Shown here piece by piece: positions 1 to 11,405 of a stretch of 64,000 bases of DNA (position 1 is its first letter; every line of letters begins with the position of its first letter). The DNA lies in assembly GCF_901000735.1 (NCBI RefSeq), contig NC_081547.1, forward strand, positions 3,348,001 through 3,412,000, given 5' to 3'. Under the pieces are notes generated by a model. It was not told where the DNA came from and did not search any database. It worked only from the letters and a program-made list of their open reading frames with translations. This stretch comes from Corylus avellana. Lineage: Eukaryota; Streptophyta; Magnoliopsida; Fagales; Betulaceae. Position numbers and translations under genes: made by a program.

Positions 1-139
1 TTGTTTCGCTTAATTTGTTCACCATCAAGCACCCATATTCTTCTGTCATCCATAATCAATGTACTACCCCAATTACTTAATTCACATACAAGTGCTTCCA
101 ATAAAATATAACATAGCATCAATACCATTCACATCTTAC

Positions 140-1315
140 CTTCCCAAACAGATAGAGGGTGCCCATATTAGCCCCATAAAACTCCTCATGTGCGTCAAGA
201 ATGTAGAAAGGCAGCAACCCATCCGAGTTCACATCAAAATCCAACTTCTCTTCAGAACTAAAACTATTGCTGACCTCCTTTGCAACACCACCAACCCTCC
301 CGTTCCCTCCACTCCTCACCGCCTGCCATCCGGCAGTCGCAGCACTCAATACTGGGTCCCTCTCTTCCTCAATCTTCGCATTCAATGCAAAACCCTCTTT
401 CTTCACCACCGGATCCGCTTTCATTTCCACACCATTCACCATCTTCTCCTCAACCACACCTTCCTTAGTCCCCGAACCATCTGATTCAGAGATCGGTCCC
501 TCACCCATCTTTGATTCCGATCCTCCCCCACCTGCCCGTTCCTCAGTCAAACCGCTCTCCTCCACCGCTTCGCAATTTCCCTCCGAGCCCAACACTGAAT
601 TATCACCATTTGTAGCTAATTCCCTCCTACCCACCAAATCAACTCCCCCAAAAGATAAACCCTCGCTCTTAACACTACTAGTAGGCACCAAACTCTTTGA
701 AACCGACACCAACCCCGCCGCCACCTGGCCCCTTCTTCGCCTCTCTCTGTCGGTCTCGTCCGGCGCGAACTCCGCAATCACATCGTCAACAATGCTATCA
801 GAAACCAACCCTTTGGCCTTGTCGTCCTTGCCCTTTTTTAAGAACACCGACGAAGTGAACATCGACGAGATCCTCTGCTTTCCCATCATCGCTGCCGCCG
901 CGGACAGCGAAGAAGAACCGGAGGGTTTCTTGGGCTGTGCCTCTTTCTGCTTCTTCTTCTTCTTCGGTCTCTCCGGCGCTTCTCCTCCGTCGGATTCTTC
1001 TTCTGACGAGAAAGGGAGGCCGGACTTTGACCAGTCTTCCTCCTCGCCCTCGTCGCCGTACCCGAGGCCGTCGTCGTCAACAATGAAGCCCCGTGCCTCC
1101 TCCCGGCGTTTGGCGACGAGAGCGTCGTACTCATCCTCGCCGACAGTGTCATATATCGGGTTCTCGATCTTGATCTGGAACCCTCCGCCGGCCTCGGATC
1201 GCCGGCCTCCGCCTTGGCGAAGGGCTTTCAGGCGCTCAAGGGCTGAGGCCCGCGCCGATGACTCCGCGCCTCGGCTCCGGCGCCTACCGGAGGCTAGGGT
1301 TTGCTCGTCCGCCAT
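140..1315 (-). CDS. POLA1: DNA polymerase alpha catalytic subunit, first exon (partial gene)
   Basis: This exon encodes the N-terminal 392 residues of the catalytic subunit of DNA polymerase alpha-primase, the nuclear enzyme that starts DNA synthesis with RNA-DNA primers. The start MADEQTLASGRRRSRGAESS is followed at about residues 20-100 by the conserved N-terminal p180 region, seen as NPIYDTVGEDEYDALVAKR and then FIVDDDGLGYGDEGEEEDW. A lysine-rich stretch (about 115-130) and a long acidic, low-complexity linker come next. The exon ends FGK in phase 0 at AAG|GTAAGA. The polymerase and exonuclease domains lie beyond the left edge; no next exon was recognised in 1-139. The Arabidopsis orthologue is INCURVATA2 (ICU2). 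The family assignment is strong; the rest of the gene cannot be judged. Confidence 0.9.
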
Positions 1316-1445
1316 GTCTCTTTCTTGAATCTGAGAGATCAGAGAACCCTTACAGTCCTTTTCTGTCAGACTAGAAAGGTCGCGATGGAGGCCAAAGTGG
1401 GAAATTAGATTTGGAGGTTTGTAAAATGGCGGGACTTATTTGTGG

Positions 1446-1458
1446 TTTTGGCGCGAAG
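1446..1458 (-). promoter_or_regulatory. E2F-type site upstream of POLA1
   Basis: TTTTGGCGCGAAG matches the E2F/DP consensus TTTSGCGC on either strand and lies about 130 bp upstream of the POLA1 start codon. DNA polymerase alpha is a classic E2F target switched on at G1/S. Binding is inferred from motif and position only. Confidence 0.7.
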
Positions 1459-1493
1459 TTTTAATTGGGGCTAATGGGCGGATAATGAGACAA

Positions 1494-1521
1494 TGGGCCA
1501 GAGGCCCCATGGATCGGCCCA
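1494..1521. promoter_or_regulatory. Paired TGGGCC (site II-like) elements
   Basis: TGGGCC at 1494-1499 and its reverse complement GGCCCA at 1516-1521 lie 180-205 bp upstream of POLA1. Site II (TGGGCY) elements bind TCP factors and are common in promoters of plant replication and cell-growth genes such as PCNA. Together with the nearby E2F site they fit an S-phase promoter. Confidence 0.5.
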
Positions 1522-1991
1522 TTCCGAGTGTTTATGTAAAACAATAACTTTTTTTATATATATATATAACCAGAACCAATTTATTGATTTGGAGAGTACA
1601 GGACTAAGCTGAAAATTTTAGAGGATTTTGATGCATAGATTGACACGAATACGATCCTTCCAATTTTATGTGAAATTGAGATGGTCAGTTTCATGGCTAA
1701 AATTTTATTTGGCTGCATTTAATAAAGTATATAGTGTCATTTAAATTATTTCAAAATTTAAATGACGTGGCAACATTTACACTACATAAAGCTAAACTAG
1801 ATAACGGGTCACCTGTAAGACAATAAGATAACTATTGGCCTGTTCTAAAAAATATATAATAAATATAGAGTTCTGTGTAGAATAAACTCTTATATTTTTT
1901 TAGGATTGTTCTCCTTTTCTTTATAAAGAGGTGTTACACACTTACACTTCCATCTATTACTTAACTATTGTCCATCTTTTTTGCAATATGG

Positions 1992-2188
1992 AGAAATGCT
2001 TAATGTCAATAATTTGACCATATTTCTCTCATATTCTCTTATAAATTTAATAGATCAATCATTAAATTTACGAGGTCTACTATTGACTTGTGTGGAACCC
2101 ACATAATTTCACAAATCTAATTGTTGATTTATAAGATGATATTATGAAAATATGAAGAAAAAATATATATTGACACAAAGCATTTCTT
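1992..2188. repeat. Foldback (MITE-like) element
   Basis: The ends are imperfect inverted repeats of about 50 bp: AGAAATGCTTAATGTCAATA on the left and AAGAAATGCTTTGTGTCAAT when the right end is read in reverse complement. There is no coding capacity. It lies in the POLA1-to-kinase intergenic region. Confidence 0.6.
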
Positions 2189-2799
2189 AATGTGTGAGAC
2201 TTGTATTAAGAAATGTATTAACATGTGGGACTTTAAAATTGACGCTGAGCTCAAGGCTTTGAGTTTGAGCCATAGGCTTATTTATGGTATCATCAGTTGC
2301 CCCACATTATCGTCGCCAACTTGTCCAACTGATTGGGCATTAAGAATCTTGTTTTTGCTTAGTGTCGGGATCATTTCTTTGAGATCAATAAAAGTTCTTC
2401 AAATGGGTTTGCTTCTTCTTCTCGATTTATTTTATCAACACTTTCTCAGTTGCTTCTTCAAAAAATATACAACAAAAAAATAAAACAAAAAACACTTTAT
2501 GAGTTGCCCTCCACTCTTGTGTGAGGTATTTCATTAATGTTAATCTTGCAACCTAGTATTTAGGTGTTAGTTGTCAAACATGTGGCTCGGTCCCTCTATA
2601 CCTCATAATGAGTTGGTCTTAACCTTCGAGCTCGTGGCTCGATTCTTGGGGTGGCTCAAGTGGAACAACAGTTTCAAACTTTTTTTTTTTTTTTTTTAAA
2701 TACCAATTAGTTAAAGGTGTTACCTCATAATGCCTTTTCTACCATCTTGCTTGCCAGATTCCATTCAACTTTACCATAATATGTCCTGATGTCAGCCAA

Positions 2800-3060
2800 T
2801 TTGATGGATTGTTGAAGTACCTTTCCTAGAGTCTTTCTCTGGGTCCTTGCTTAGTCTTCATTGAGGTTATTCCCTGGAGTCTCTTCCAACTTCCAAGGGG
2901 GTATTTGTGCAATCTTTGTTGAGGTCATTCCCTAAGGTATTTTCTATGGGTCCTTGTTGAGATTGTCCCCTGAGGTATTTCCTCAAGGTCCTCCATCAGT
3001 CTTCATTGAAGTTATTTCCTAAGATTTTTTTTCCTAAATTTTGTTCCCTAGGTTCCTCTC
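2800..3060. repeat. Degenerate tandem repeat
   Basis: About five diverged copies of a 45-60 bp unit built on the phrases TTCATTGAGGTTATTCCCT, GAGGTATTTCCT and GGTCCTTG. No coding frame runs through it. The remaining DNA between 2189 and 5355 is AT-rich, with a poly-C tract near 3131-3145 and a CT-rich tract at 3632-3687, and holds no gene that I can support. Confidence 0.5.
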
Positions 3061-3178
3061 GTGGTCAGGACATCTTGCATTATGGCCTTAAAAAGTGCTT
3101 GGCGGTCGAGTAGTTATTACTAAAAATTCCCCACCCCCCCCCCCCGGGTCTTTTTCTTTGTTATTCTGTTTAAGGGTA

Positions 3179-3226
3179 AAGATCAACAGCACGCGGCGTG
3201 CATTGCACGCCCGTGCTGTTGATCTT
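3179..3226. repeat. Near-perfect 48-bp palindrome
   Basis: The left arm AAGATCAACAGCACG is matched exactly by the reverse complement of the right end. After a single-base offset the stem continues with GGCGTGCA, leaving almost no loop. A second palindrome, GGGCGTG-C-CACGCCC, follows at 3263-3277 and shares the same GC-rich core. These GC-rich arms sit in strongly AT-rich surroundings. Nature unknown; possibly the end of a foldback transposon. Confidence 0.6.
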
Positions 3227-4598
3227 AAAAAAAAAAAATAATAAAAATAAAAATTTTGCACTGGGCGTGCCACGCCCGCGCGTGCTGCCAATCAGTGCTC
3301 TCTGTTTAATAGCTAAATAAATCCTCTTCAAACCATGCAACTTGCTTCCATTTCAAATGAATTAATTGGGGACCAATTAAACTAGAAAAAACTTGGGTGG
3401 GTTTGGTTTTTAACATTATACCATGTTTAATGGACTCACCCAAACCCCAACTTGCATCTATGAATACCTATTTCAACTACCTACCAAATGCTTTCTTCTG
3501 AGAATTTAGTATTCCAACAAATATACGACAGACCACTTCAACATTGTGGACACTCTTTTTAATGACTGTTCCTACAATTGAATAATTGTTAATCTTAGTG
3601 CATGTTTTAATATGCTTCTTTGGATTCTTTTCTTCTTTCTTCTTTCTTCTTTCTTTTTCTTTTTCTTTTTTCTTTTTTCTTTTCTTCTGTTGGATCCTAC
3701 AATTGAATAAAACGTTATAGCCTGTTGAAATGGGAAATCAAATCATTATGATCATAATACCAAAAGTAGAAGTTTGACCCCACAATAAATCACGGAATAA
3801 AACACCGAGACACACTTTGGTGGATTCCTCCTTTGATATAAATAACGTATAAAACAAATGCATGGTTCCAAAATCCAACTACCACTATGAAACATGGACA
3901 AGAGCTGCAATTTCATTTTGGTTTTTTTTAAATGCCAGGGGCAGCCTAAAAATATTGGTGAACTTGAAAATATTTGTCGGTTGACAAAGGAAAATAACTT
4001 TTATGAGGCTTGATAACGCTTCTTATATGCGTAAACCACTGTCTACCACTATTGATCTCACACTTTTAAGTGGGCTATTGTGAAAGGATCCTTTGTGGGG
4101 CCTACTTACTCGAGCATGCCTCGAACTATATGAGCACCTGACAATTGGGCCTCACAAGGGTTCTCTCACTTCTCTCATATCATAATTATTTGTCCAAATT
4201 ACAAGCAATATAAACATGCAATTGCATTGAATTTCAATCTCGAATGCCTTTCATTCTCATATATTCTCTTCCTCACATCTTCTCATATTGGAGGTGGACC
4301 CAACTTAGATCTTTGGGGCTGAAAAATTCTCTAAAATTTTCTATTGTTTATAAGATAAATCCCTAAAATCTTTTTATTTCTCCCAAAGTTCCCCTCAAAT
4401 CAATATTTTTAATTAGTTCCATCACTGCCTCATATAATATAAAAATATAAAAAATATTTATTGATTTTTTTAGCTATTTTTGTTTTTAATGGAATAATTT
4501 TACGCCAAAACAAACTTGGACCAAGCCTCCTTGTACTTTTTTGTTGGCGTTCAATGCGAATAGACAATGGTGATGGTTAGGTTTCTCACTTAATAGGC

Positions 4599-4702
4599 GT
4601 CAAGTTTAGGTTTCTCAAGTAATAGCATCCGCACAACTAAATGATATATAGTCAAGTTTAGGTTTCTCAAGTAATAGCATCCGCACAACTAAATGATTTA
4701 TA
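4599..4702. repeat. Two-copy tandem repeat, 52-bp period
   Basis: A 52-bp unit beginning GTCAAGTTTAGGTTTCTCAA is present twice in direct succession (4599 and 4651) with almost no divergence, so the duplication is recent. Confidence 0.75.
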
Positions 4703-4747
4703 GATAAATTATAAGGACAGCGGTTTGGAGGAAATTTTCTCTAACTC

Positions 4748-4885
4748 ATGTAAAATAATGCTAAATGTCTATAAATATTTAAAAGACACATTAAATTTAG
4801 TTTAAATTAGAAAACTGCTATTAATGAGGTTAAAAATTTAACGTGTCTTTTAAATGTTTATAGACACTTGACATTATTTTACATG
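4748..4885. repeat. Foldback (MITE-like) element
   Basis: Inverted arms of about 52 bp, starting CATGTAAAATAATG at both ends, are roughly 90% matched and flank a loop of about 35 bp. The similarity fades out over a further 20 bp on each side. It lies about 500 bp upstream of the receptor-like kinase gene. Confidence 0.7.
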
Positions 4886-5355
4886 GATTGAAAAATATTT
4901 TATCGGTACCGATTTCGAGAAAATTTCTGTCCAAGTTTATAATGACTTCTCCTCATGGTGTATAGGAAATGCAATTCATCTACTTTTTGAGGTGTATTAA
5001 TGCATTTTGAACATAAAATGCTTTTATTTTTGGAAGCAGGATAGTTCTGTTTTGTGATATTACTTTTGAATATAAGTTTTCTCCAAAATTGATAAATTTT
5101 TAATTTTTAATGTTAAGCAATCGTAGGGTAGCTAGGTAGAATTCAGACGCAGCAAAGTGATGGAGCCTCCCAAGGATCCCACCCGCGTACGTAGTTAGCA
5201 CTCGGAGAGGAGACAAAACTGATCCCGAAGAAATAATAAGCATCAACGCCAGCTGCTGTCTCCTCCATTACTCTCTCTCTCACACACTATTACAAACAGC
5301 CTCAGCTGTCGCGGCTTCCTATGTCTAGCGGTCTATAGTTTATACACACAGAGAG

Positions 5356-5391
5356 ATGAGGGAGAGGGATCCACTTTCAGTGCATGTATAA
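5356..5391 (+). promoter_or_regulatory. Short upstream ORF in the kinase 5' leader
   Basis: ATG at 5356 opens an 11-codon frame (MRERDPLSVHV) that stops 80 bp before the chosen start of the kinase. It overlaps a second upstream ATG at 5384 that is in frame with the kinase and would add 29 residues. It could lower translation of the kinase if the transcript starts upstream of it. The transcription start is not known. Confidence 0.4.
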
Positions 5392-5470
5392 GCGTCAAGT
5401 TAACTCTTTAATTTGGTTATCCTTTGAAGCTCACAAGAAAGTAGGATCAGAGTCAAGACAACACTTCCTG

Positions 5471-8146
5471 ATGTCTGATCACAAACCAGGCCGTATGAAC
5501 GACCAGCTATCAAAGACAACCTCAATCTTTGGCCTTAAACTCTGGGTGGTTCTTGGGTTTTGTGTTGGAGCTGCCTTTGTGCTTCTTCTCTTCCTAATCT
5601 CTCTCTGCTGGCTCGCCTCAAAGCGCTCCAAAACCAAGACTTTACGCCGGCCCACGATCCCACTTGTGTCCAAAGAGATCCAGGAGATCAGAGTCGACCA
5701 TGCCCGGTCCAAGCCAAGCAGGACTCAAATCCAAGCCGTCCCATTTCCTGAACCGGACCCAGTTCCCGGAATTGAAAGGCAGGCGCTGCTGCCGCCTCCG
5801 GAGGAAGAGAGCCCGCTGGGATACCACCACAGGATAAACATTGAGATTGGGAAGGACCATAGGATTTCTTATCCTGAACGGTTTTGTAGGTCTTCTTCTT
5901 CGCAGGGGAGTGGGGAGGCTCGTGGTGTGGATCATCCGGTGGCTATGGTGGTCCCTGAAGTTTCGCACTTGGGGTGGGGCCATTGGTATACTTTGAGAGA
6001 GCTTGAGGCATCGACGAATGGCTTTGCCGACGAGAACGTCATCGGCGAAGGTGGGTATGGGATTGTATATCATGGTGTTTTGGAGGACAAAACTCAGGTT
6101 GCTGTCAAGAATTTGCTCAATAACAGGTGCTCTCTTGCTACCTTTGCCTTAGAATGCACTCTGTTTTTGGTGTTCTATTAAAATTGGGAGCTTAATTCGT
6201 GTCCGTTTATTATTGAACCAATTAATTAATGTCAAAGATTGATGAATCAGATATTTGGTATCCTGTAGGGGACAAGCTGAGAAGGAGTTCAAAATTGAGG
6301 TCGAGGCAATTGGCCGGGTTCGGCATAAGAATTTGGTGAGATTGCTTGGGTACTGTGCTGAAGGAGCTCATAGGTACTCAATTGTGCCTAATTACCACAG
6401 CTTCCTTATTTGAACTTTAGCCTTTGGTATTGCAGGCTAGTAGAGTGTATTAATTCCTCATTGGAAACAATATTAAGTTGATTTGTATACTTTCATAAAT
6501 GATGTTAGATATATCACCTTTTAAGTCTTGTGGATAACGGTTTGTTTGGTTAATATGATAGGATGCTTGTCTATGAGTATGTAAACAACGGGAATTTGGA
6601 GCAGTGGCTTCATGGGGATGTAGGGCCTTGCAGCCCTCTTACTTGGGAGAATCGGATGAATATCATCCTTGGAACTGCAAAAGGGTATGATCCAAATCAC
6701 TCACAATTGAACCTTAGTTTTTATATTCATTCCTTTCCCTGCATCTCATTCCTTGCATTGTTTCACTGGCCTCATGTAGGCTAGCTTACCTTCACGAGGG
6801 ACTGGAACCCAAAGTTGTTCACCGCGATATAAAATCAAGTAACATTTTAGTTGACAAGCTGTGGAATGCAAAGGTTTCAGATTTTGGCCTTGCCAAGCTC
6901 CTCGGCTCAGAGAGTAGCTACATTACAACCCGTGTCATGGGAACATTTGGGTATGTAGGGCTGTGTTTTTATGAGTCTGCGTGCCAGTGTGACTAAAGAG
7001 GTAACAAGAAGTATTTTTTCTCTTCTTGTAGCTATGTAGCTCCTGAATATGCAAGCACAGGCATGCTGAACGAAAGAAGCGATGCGTACAGTTTTGGGAT
7101 TCTTATAATGGAAATCATTTCTGGAAGGAATCCAGTTGATTATAGCCGACCACCGGAAGAGGTTTGCACCATATTATTAATATCACTTTGCTTCAAAGAT
7201 AGTAGAATCAGCTAAAAATCTTTTTTAGGTTGGTCTTTTATCATCTTTCCTCTTCCATGTTTCTTTTAATTAAAAAGCCAAGAATTTTCAGGTCAACTTA
7301 GTTGAGTGGCTTAAGAATATGGTCGCTAACAGGAATCCGGAAGGAGTATTGGATCCAAAGCTACCTGAGAAGCCTACTTCAAGGGCATTGAAGCGGGCTC
7401 TTCTCGTGGCTTTACGCTGTGTAGACCCTAATGCACAGAAGCGGCCAAAAATGGGACAAGTTATACACATTCTTGAAGCAGAAGACACCCCATTCAAAGA
7501 AGTATGTATGCAACTCTGCTCAAAATTAATTTCAAATTCAGTGTAACACATACAGGTGCACTAACAATGCTCAGATCACCTACTATCCAATCAATTAGTC
7601 CTTTCAACGAGTAATCTATATTTAAGCAGATTAATTAGGAAATGATGATTAAAATTATCGAACCATACCAAACCACAAGTTTGGAAAACGACTCTAAAAG
7701 CTGGCTAACTCTTATGTTTCAAACGGAGTGAATAATTCTTGATGTACATGATCAAACTGGAGCAGGAATTTCATGAACTTTTAAAAAATGTTTGCTTCTG
7801 AGCATTTCTTTTCCTGCTTGGTCTTTTGAGCAGATATATTGTAATTCATTACTGTTATCAAAACTTCCATTTATCTCGTTTGGTCCTTACTATATATAAT
7901 TAGTTTACCATTTTGCCCTTCCTGGCATTTCATCTATCTTTTTTTCTTCCCCTGCTTTTCACAAACTGGTTAGCTGCTACTCTCCCCTTCTTAGAGTAGA
8001 ACACATATAACTTTTTATCCCCTGATGTTACTGTTTCTTTCTTGTGGCTGTTTACTGATCTGGTTCTGAGTATCTTGTTTTAGGAACGTAGAGTTGGAAG
8101 GGACAGAGGAGAGGCTAACATGTCAACAGTGCAAAGGATGTCTTGA
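5471..8146 (+). CDS. Receptor-like Ser/Thr kinase, At1g01540 type (7 exons)
   Basis: Joined exons 5471-6126, 6269-6373, 6562-6684, 6780-6950, 7032-7161, 7292-7501 and 8084-8146 give 485 residues in one frame, all with GT-AG introns. A short outer N-terminus ending TSIFGLKL is followed by one membrane segment (about 24-48), a proline-rich linker, then the juxtamembrane block [20 protein letters not shown] and a kinase domain. Visible are the glycine loop [11 protein letters not shown], the ATP lysine in VAVK (213), HRDIKSSN (catalytic Asp 311), DFG (Asp 329) and GTFGYVAPEY, so the kinase looks active and of the RD type. The tail is only 20 residues after FKE. The start MSDH was chosen because homologues begin close to the TSIFGLKLW block; an in-frame ATG at 5384 is possible. 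The ligand is unknown; there is no large extracellular domain. Confidence 0.9.
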
Positions 8147-8615
8147 AGGCCCCTTTGATGTGAATAATTCTTGATGCATATGATCAGAACTGTAGGAATT
8201 TCATGAAAGTGGGGTGCATGCCCACTGAGGCAAGATGGCGACATCAAGAAAAAAATGTGAAGGTCCCTTTCCCAGTCTACAATTATACTAAGACTTAATT
8301 GGCTGATTGGGGCCCTCTACATAGCCAGCAAAAATAGCTACGTGACAGTAATATGATTATTTTTGTTTAGAAAGCGATTAGTCATTTGATTAGCTTCTAA
8401 AGAGAACAATCCAACAAATTACAGAGTATCACCTTAAAATTGCCAATGTGTTGAAGAAATGCTTGTAACTTTTTCAGAATTAAAAGATGTATTAGACAAG
8501 AATCTATTGGACAACAGAAAGACCATCTTCTGCATTTCATTTGCAATGCTGCGTTTCAACAAAACTCAATTAGTGCATTGGCCCGTGTATCTACTATCTT
8601 AGAATCTATATATAT

Positions 8616-8739
8616 TAAAAAAACTACTGTACATCTTGTGTAGTTTTTCAATGGTCCAGATCTAATTTCAAGTTTCCATGAGAAAGATAGAATATGAACC
8701 ATTGAAAAAACCCATAGAAGATGTGCTGTAGTTTTTTTA
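8616..8739. repeat. 124-bp foldback between two convergent genes
   Basis: Inverted arms of about 45 bp start TAAAAAAACTAC at both ends and are about 85% matched, flanking a loop of about 30 bp. The element lies between the 3' ends of the kinase and the PLC-X gene, so it may fall in either 3' UTR. It is a probable MITE with hairpin-forming potential. Confidence 0.65.
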
Positions 8740-8880
8740 CGGCTCCCAAGTCAAATCAGTATATCTAATATCATTTTCACAACCCGAAATGAAACAACAT
8801 CAATCTCATCCAAAAAAGAAATGACCCGTGTGGTTCAAAGAATAGAAGAGGAAGGTTATCAGCAAGCAAGATGTTATAAA

Positions 8881-11405
8881 TTACAGCCAAAAAAACAGAG
8901 GAGTGGCTAGTATTGCCCCAAACAACCACCGCAGTTGCATTGGCCTACTATCCAAGTAAGCAATGTTGGAAAGACCTGGTGTTGATGGTGATGATCCGGA
9001 TCCAGATCCGGCAGCAGCAGGCGGAGGCGGAGAAATGGGAGGGACGTCACACGTGCCAGATGTAGCATTTGCCTGCTCATATACAGACAAGGGTCAGATT
9101 ACAAGTTAGCCTTATAGCCTCCCATTATAGTCAATATTTTCTAGAGCTAAGAGGGAAGAAATGGTTGTAAACCTTGCAGTAGGCAATGTTGTCACACCCA
9201 CAAGTCAGATGACCATTTGCTTCATCTACAGCTTCGGGGGCTCCTCCACCATCACTCCTCTGCCACACAAAAAAAGGGTCAATATATATAGCAGATATGG
9301 GCCTCTTGAAAGAACTAACATAACGAATACAAAAAACCCAATACCTGGTAGAAATCAACAGCAATGAAGTTTGGCCACCGCTTGCCATCTGCTTCATAAC
9401 ATGTTTGCATCATGCTAGTTAATGGAGATGAATTGTCGGCGCAAGCTTCAGATGCATTGGGATTAGTAGGAAAATAATTCTGAAGAACCAGGGATATTGT
9501 CTTTGTGTTCATAGGTGACGATTCAGCACGACTTGGACAAGAACCAGCTACCATCCCTTCATTTCCATCTGATATTCCAGAACACCATCAAAATTGTTTC
9601 TTCACCTCTAATTAAAACAGTCAGTAAACAAACAACAGGGCTTTAGGAAGAAAACATAATACCCACACTGATTTTCTACGACATAGTTCCACTGATAAGC
9701 AATCCCCTCGGAGGCCTCCTTGGATGATTTTGAGGTGAAGACCACCAACCGCTGATTCTTCTGGATCATGTCATCGACGGTCGGCCAATTGGTGCCGTTC
9801 TTGGGCATCTGGGAAAGTGGGAGCCAGAAGGTACTAAGGCCAGACGCATTAAAGACCTTTGTCAAGCCCTGTGAAGATGTCACATAATCCTCAATAAAAA
9901 TGGTGACAATCTCCGACGGATTTGATTCCAAAAACGCTTGGATCTCTTTCAGCACGTTTATGGCAGGTTGCTGGGAAACAAAAGAGTTAAGTGGAGAATG
10001 AGTTAGAGAAGGGGAAATTATCCTTGGCAAAGTTAAAGCACCCATCAAAAGTCGCTCTTACAAATGCTGTGTAATTGTAACATTTGCCTTCGAAGGAGTG
10101 ACACAACCATATGTCATTCTCGAAGTCATACATATCTAGCATAAGCCCTCGAACGCCATTCTACAAGAGAATATAAGACAACACACATTTCTTTATGAAA
10201 AGTCTAACAAACAAACAAAAGAAATCAGTATATAAAACTAATGTGGTAGGTTCTCACCAAGCAATTAAATAGCAGAAGTGACATGATTTTGGTGGGTTAG
10301 TTGGCATGCTTACTTTTTTGTTAATCCCCGGGCAATTATAGCTCATACAGCACATGCACCGTTTGTTTGAATTTGTAATTCTAAAAAGTACGAGCGTTTT
10401 AAAAAAAAATACAGATAAATATTTGGTAATATTGCAATTTAGTCTTTAAAATCGTGCATTTTTTTCAAACATATTACAGCAAAACATTTGTTTAAGCCAA
10501 AATTAAAAAACTCATTTTAAGAGCATTATCAACAAACCCAAGCTTCCTGCCATGATAAAATTTAAGTAACTGTGGTAGTTTTCTTAAATTTAAAAATAAA
10601 AAACAGTTCAAGAACAGTCTTAACAAATGTATTTTTTTTTAAATTGATATCGGAAAAGAATGAACATTTTATGTATTAATCTTTGAAAAACAGAGCCAAA
10701 TATGCATATTTAGGAGAAACTCACATTCAGTTGGTTGGTGACCGAGTCTTCCTGGTTGGTGGGAGAGAGTAAAGGAGAACCAGTCGCCGACTTGGCACCC
10801 GAGAGAGCGTACGAGTTGTGGGTCGTCAGCCATGAGTACTGGTTATACGGCAGGCCTTTCACCTAATCACCCACCAAAAGCACAACATTCCACGTGCACA
10901 ACATATGCCATTCAATCACAAAATAACCACCCCACTAAAATAATTTACAAAAAAAGGAAGAAAACGACATACTTTTGATGTGGGGTTGAGTGGTTGGACC
11001 CGAACGCATCTGGACCGGGTGTTGCCGCTGGCATCGCACTTGTCGCAGCGTAAGCCGGCGTCGCATTCACCGTTGGACGAACATGTCTCTCCGATCTGAG
11101 TTGAATTAAGCACAAGAGTAGATGAACCAGAATTAGAAACATTGATTACATGTTAGTGATGGAGCTTGTCTGGGAGTTTAGGGAAATACCGTGAGACTGG
11201 AGGAACAGGAAAACAGACAAACTGCGATGAACAGAGATTGGATTTGCAGATTGATGAAGATGTTTATTCTCTGCAAAAAGGAAAAAAACACAAAACAAAA
11301 AAAGAACAGAAAGTGTTTGTGTTAATGACACTTAAAGGCTTCGAGTGTCTCAAAAAAACATAAAAACCGTAGAAATGAGAAGAAGGAGAATGGACATGCC
11401 TTCAT
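8881..11405 (-). CDS. GPI-anchored PI-PLC X-domain protein, At5g67130 type (9 exons)
   Basis: Exons in transcript order: 11400-11405, 11190-11270, 10973-11095, 10725-10862, 10062-10160, 9667-9970, 9345-9568, 9173-9259, 8881-9072. Together they encode 417 residues. A signal peptide rich in Leu/Phe/Cys is followed by a cysteine-rich segment ([17 protein letters not shown]) and the PI-PLC X domain. The two expected catalytic histidines are present in THNSYA (85) and LCHSF (137), and [13 protein letters not shown] is typical of the family. The C-terminus has a Pro/Ser/Gly-rich linker and a hydrophobic tail ending ATPLFFWL, a GPI-anchor signal, so it probably sits on the outer face of the plasma membrane. 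Its true substrate is unproven in plants. The first exon (Met-Lys only) needs a GC-AG intron; no other joining keeps the frame to an ATG, so the start is the weakest part. Exon 6 uses the donor T|GTGGGT. Confidence 0.88.

Noticed and set aside
267..1328. Long plus-strand open frame opposite the POLA1 exon
   Set aside because: It is the antisense shadow of the POLA1 first exon; its composition mirrors the acidic and lysine-rich coding sequence and it shows no domain.
2190..2483. 97-codon open frame on the plus strand
   Set aside because: No recognisable domain, weak coding character, and it starts at the edge of a foldback element.
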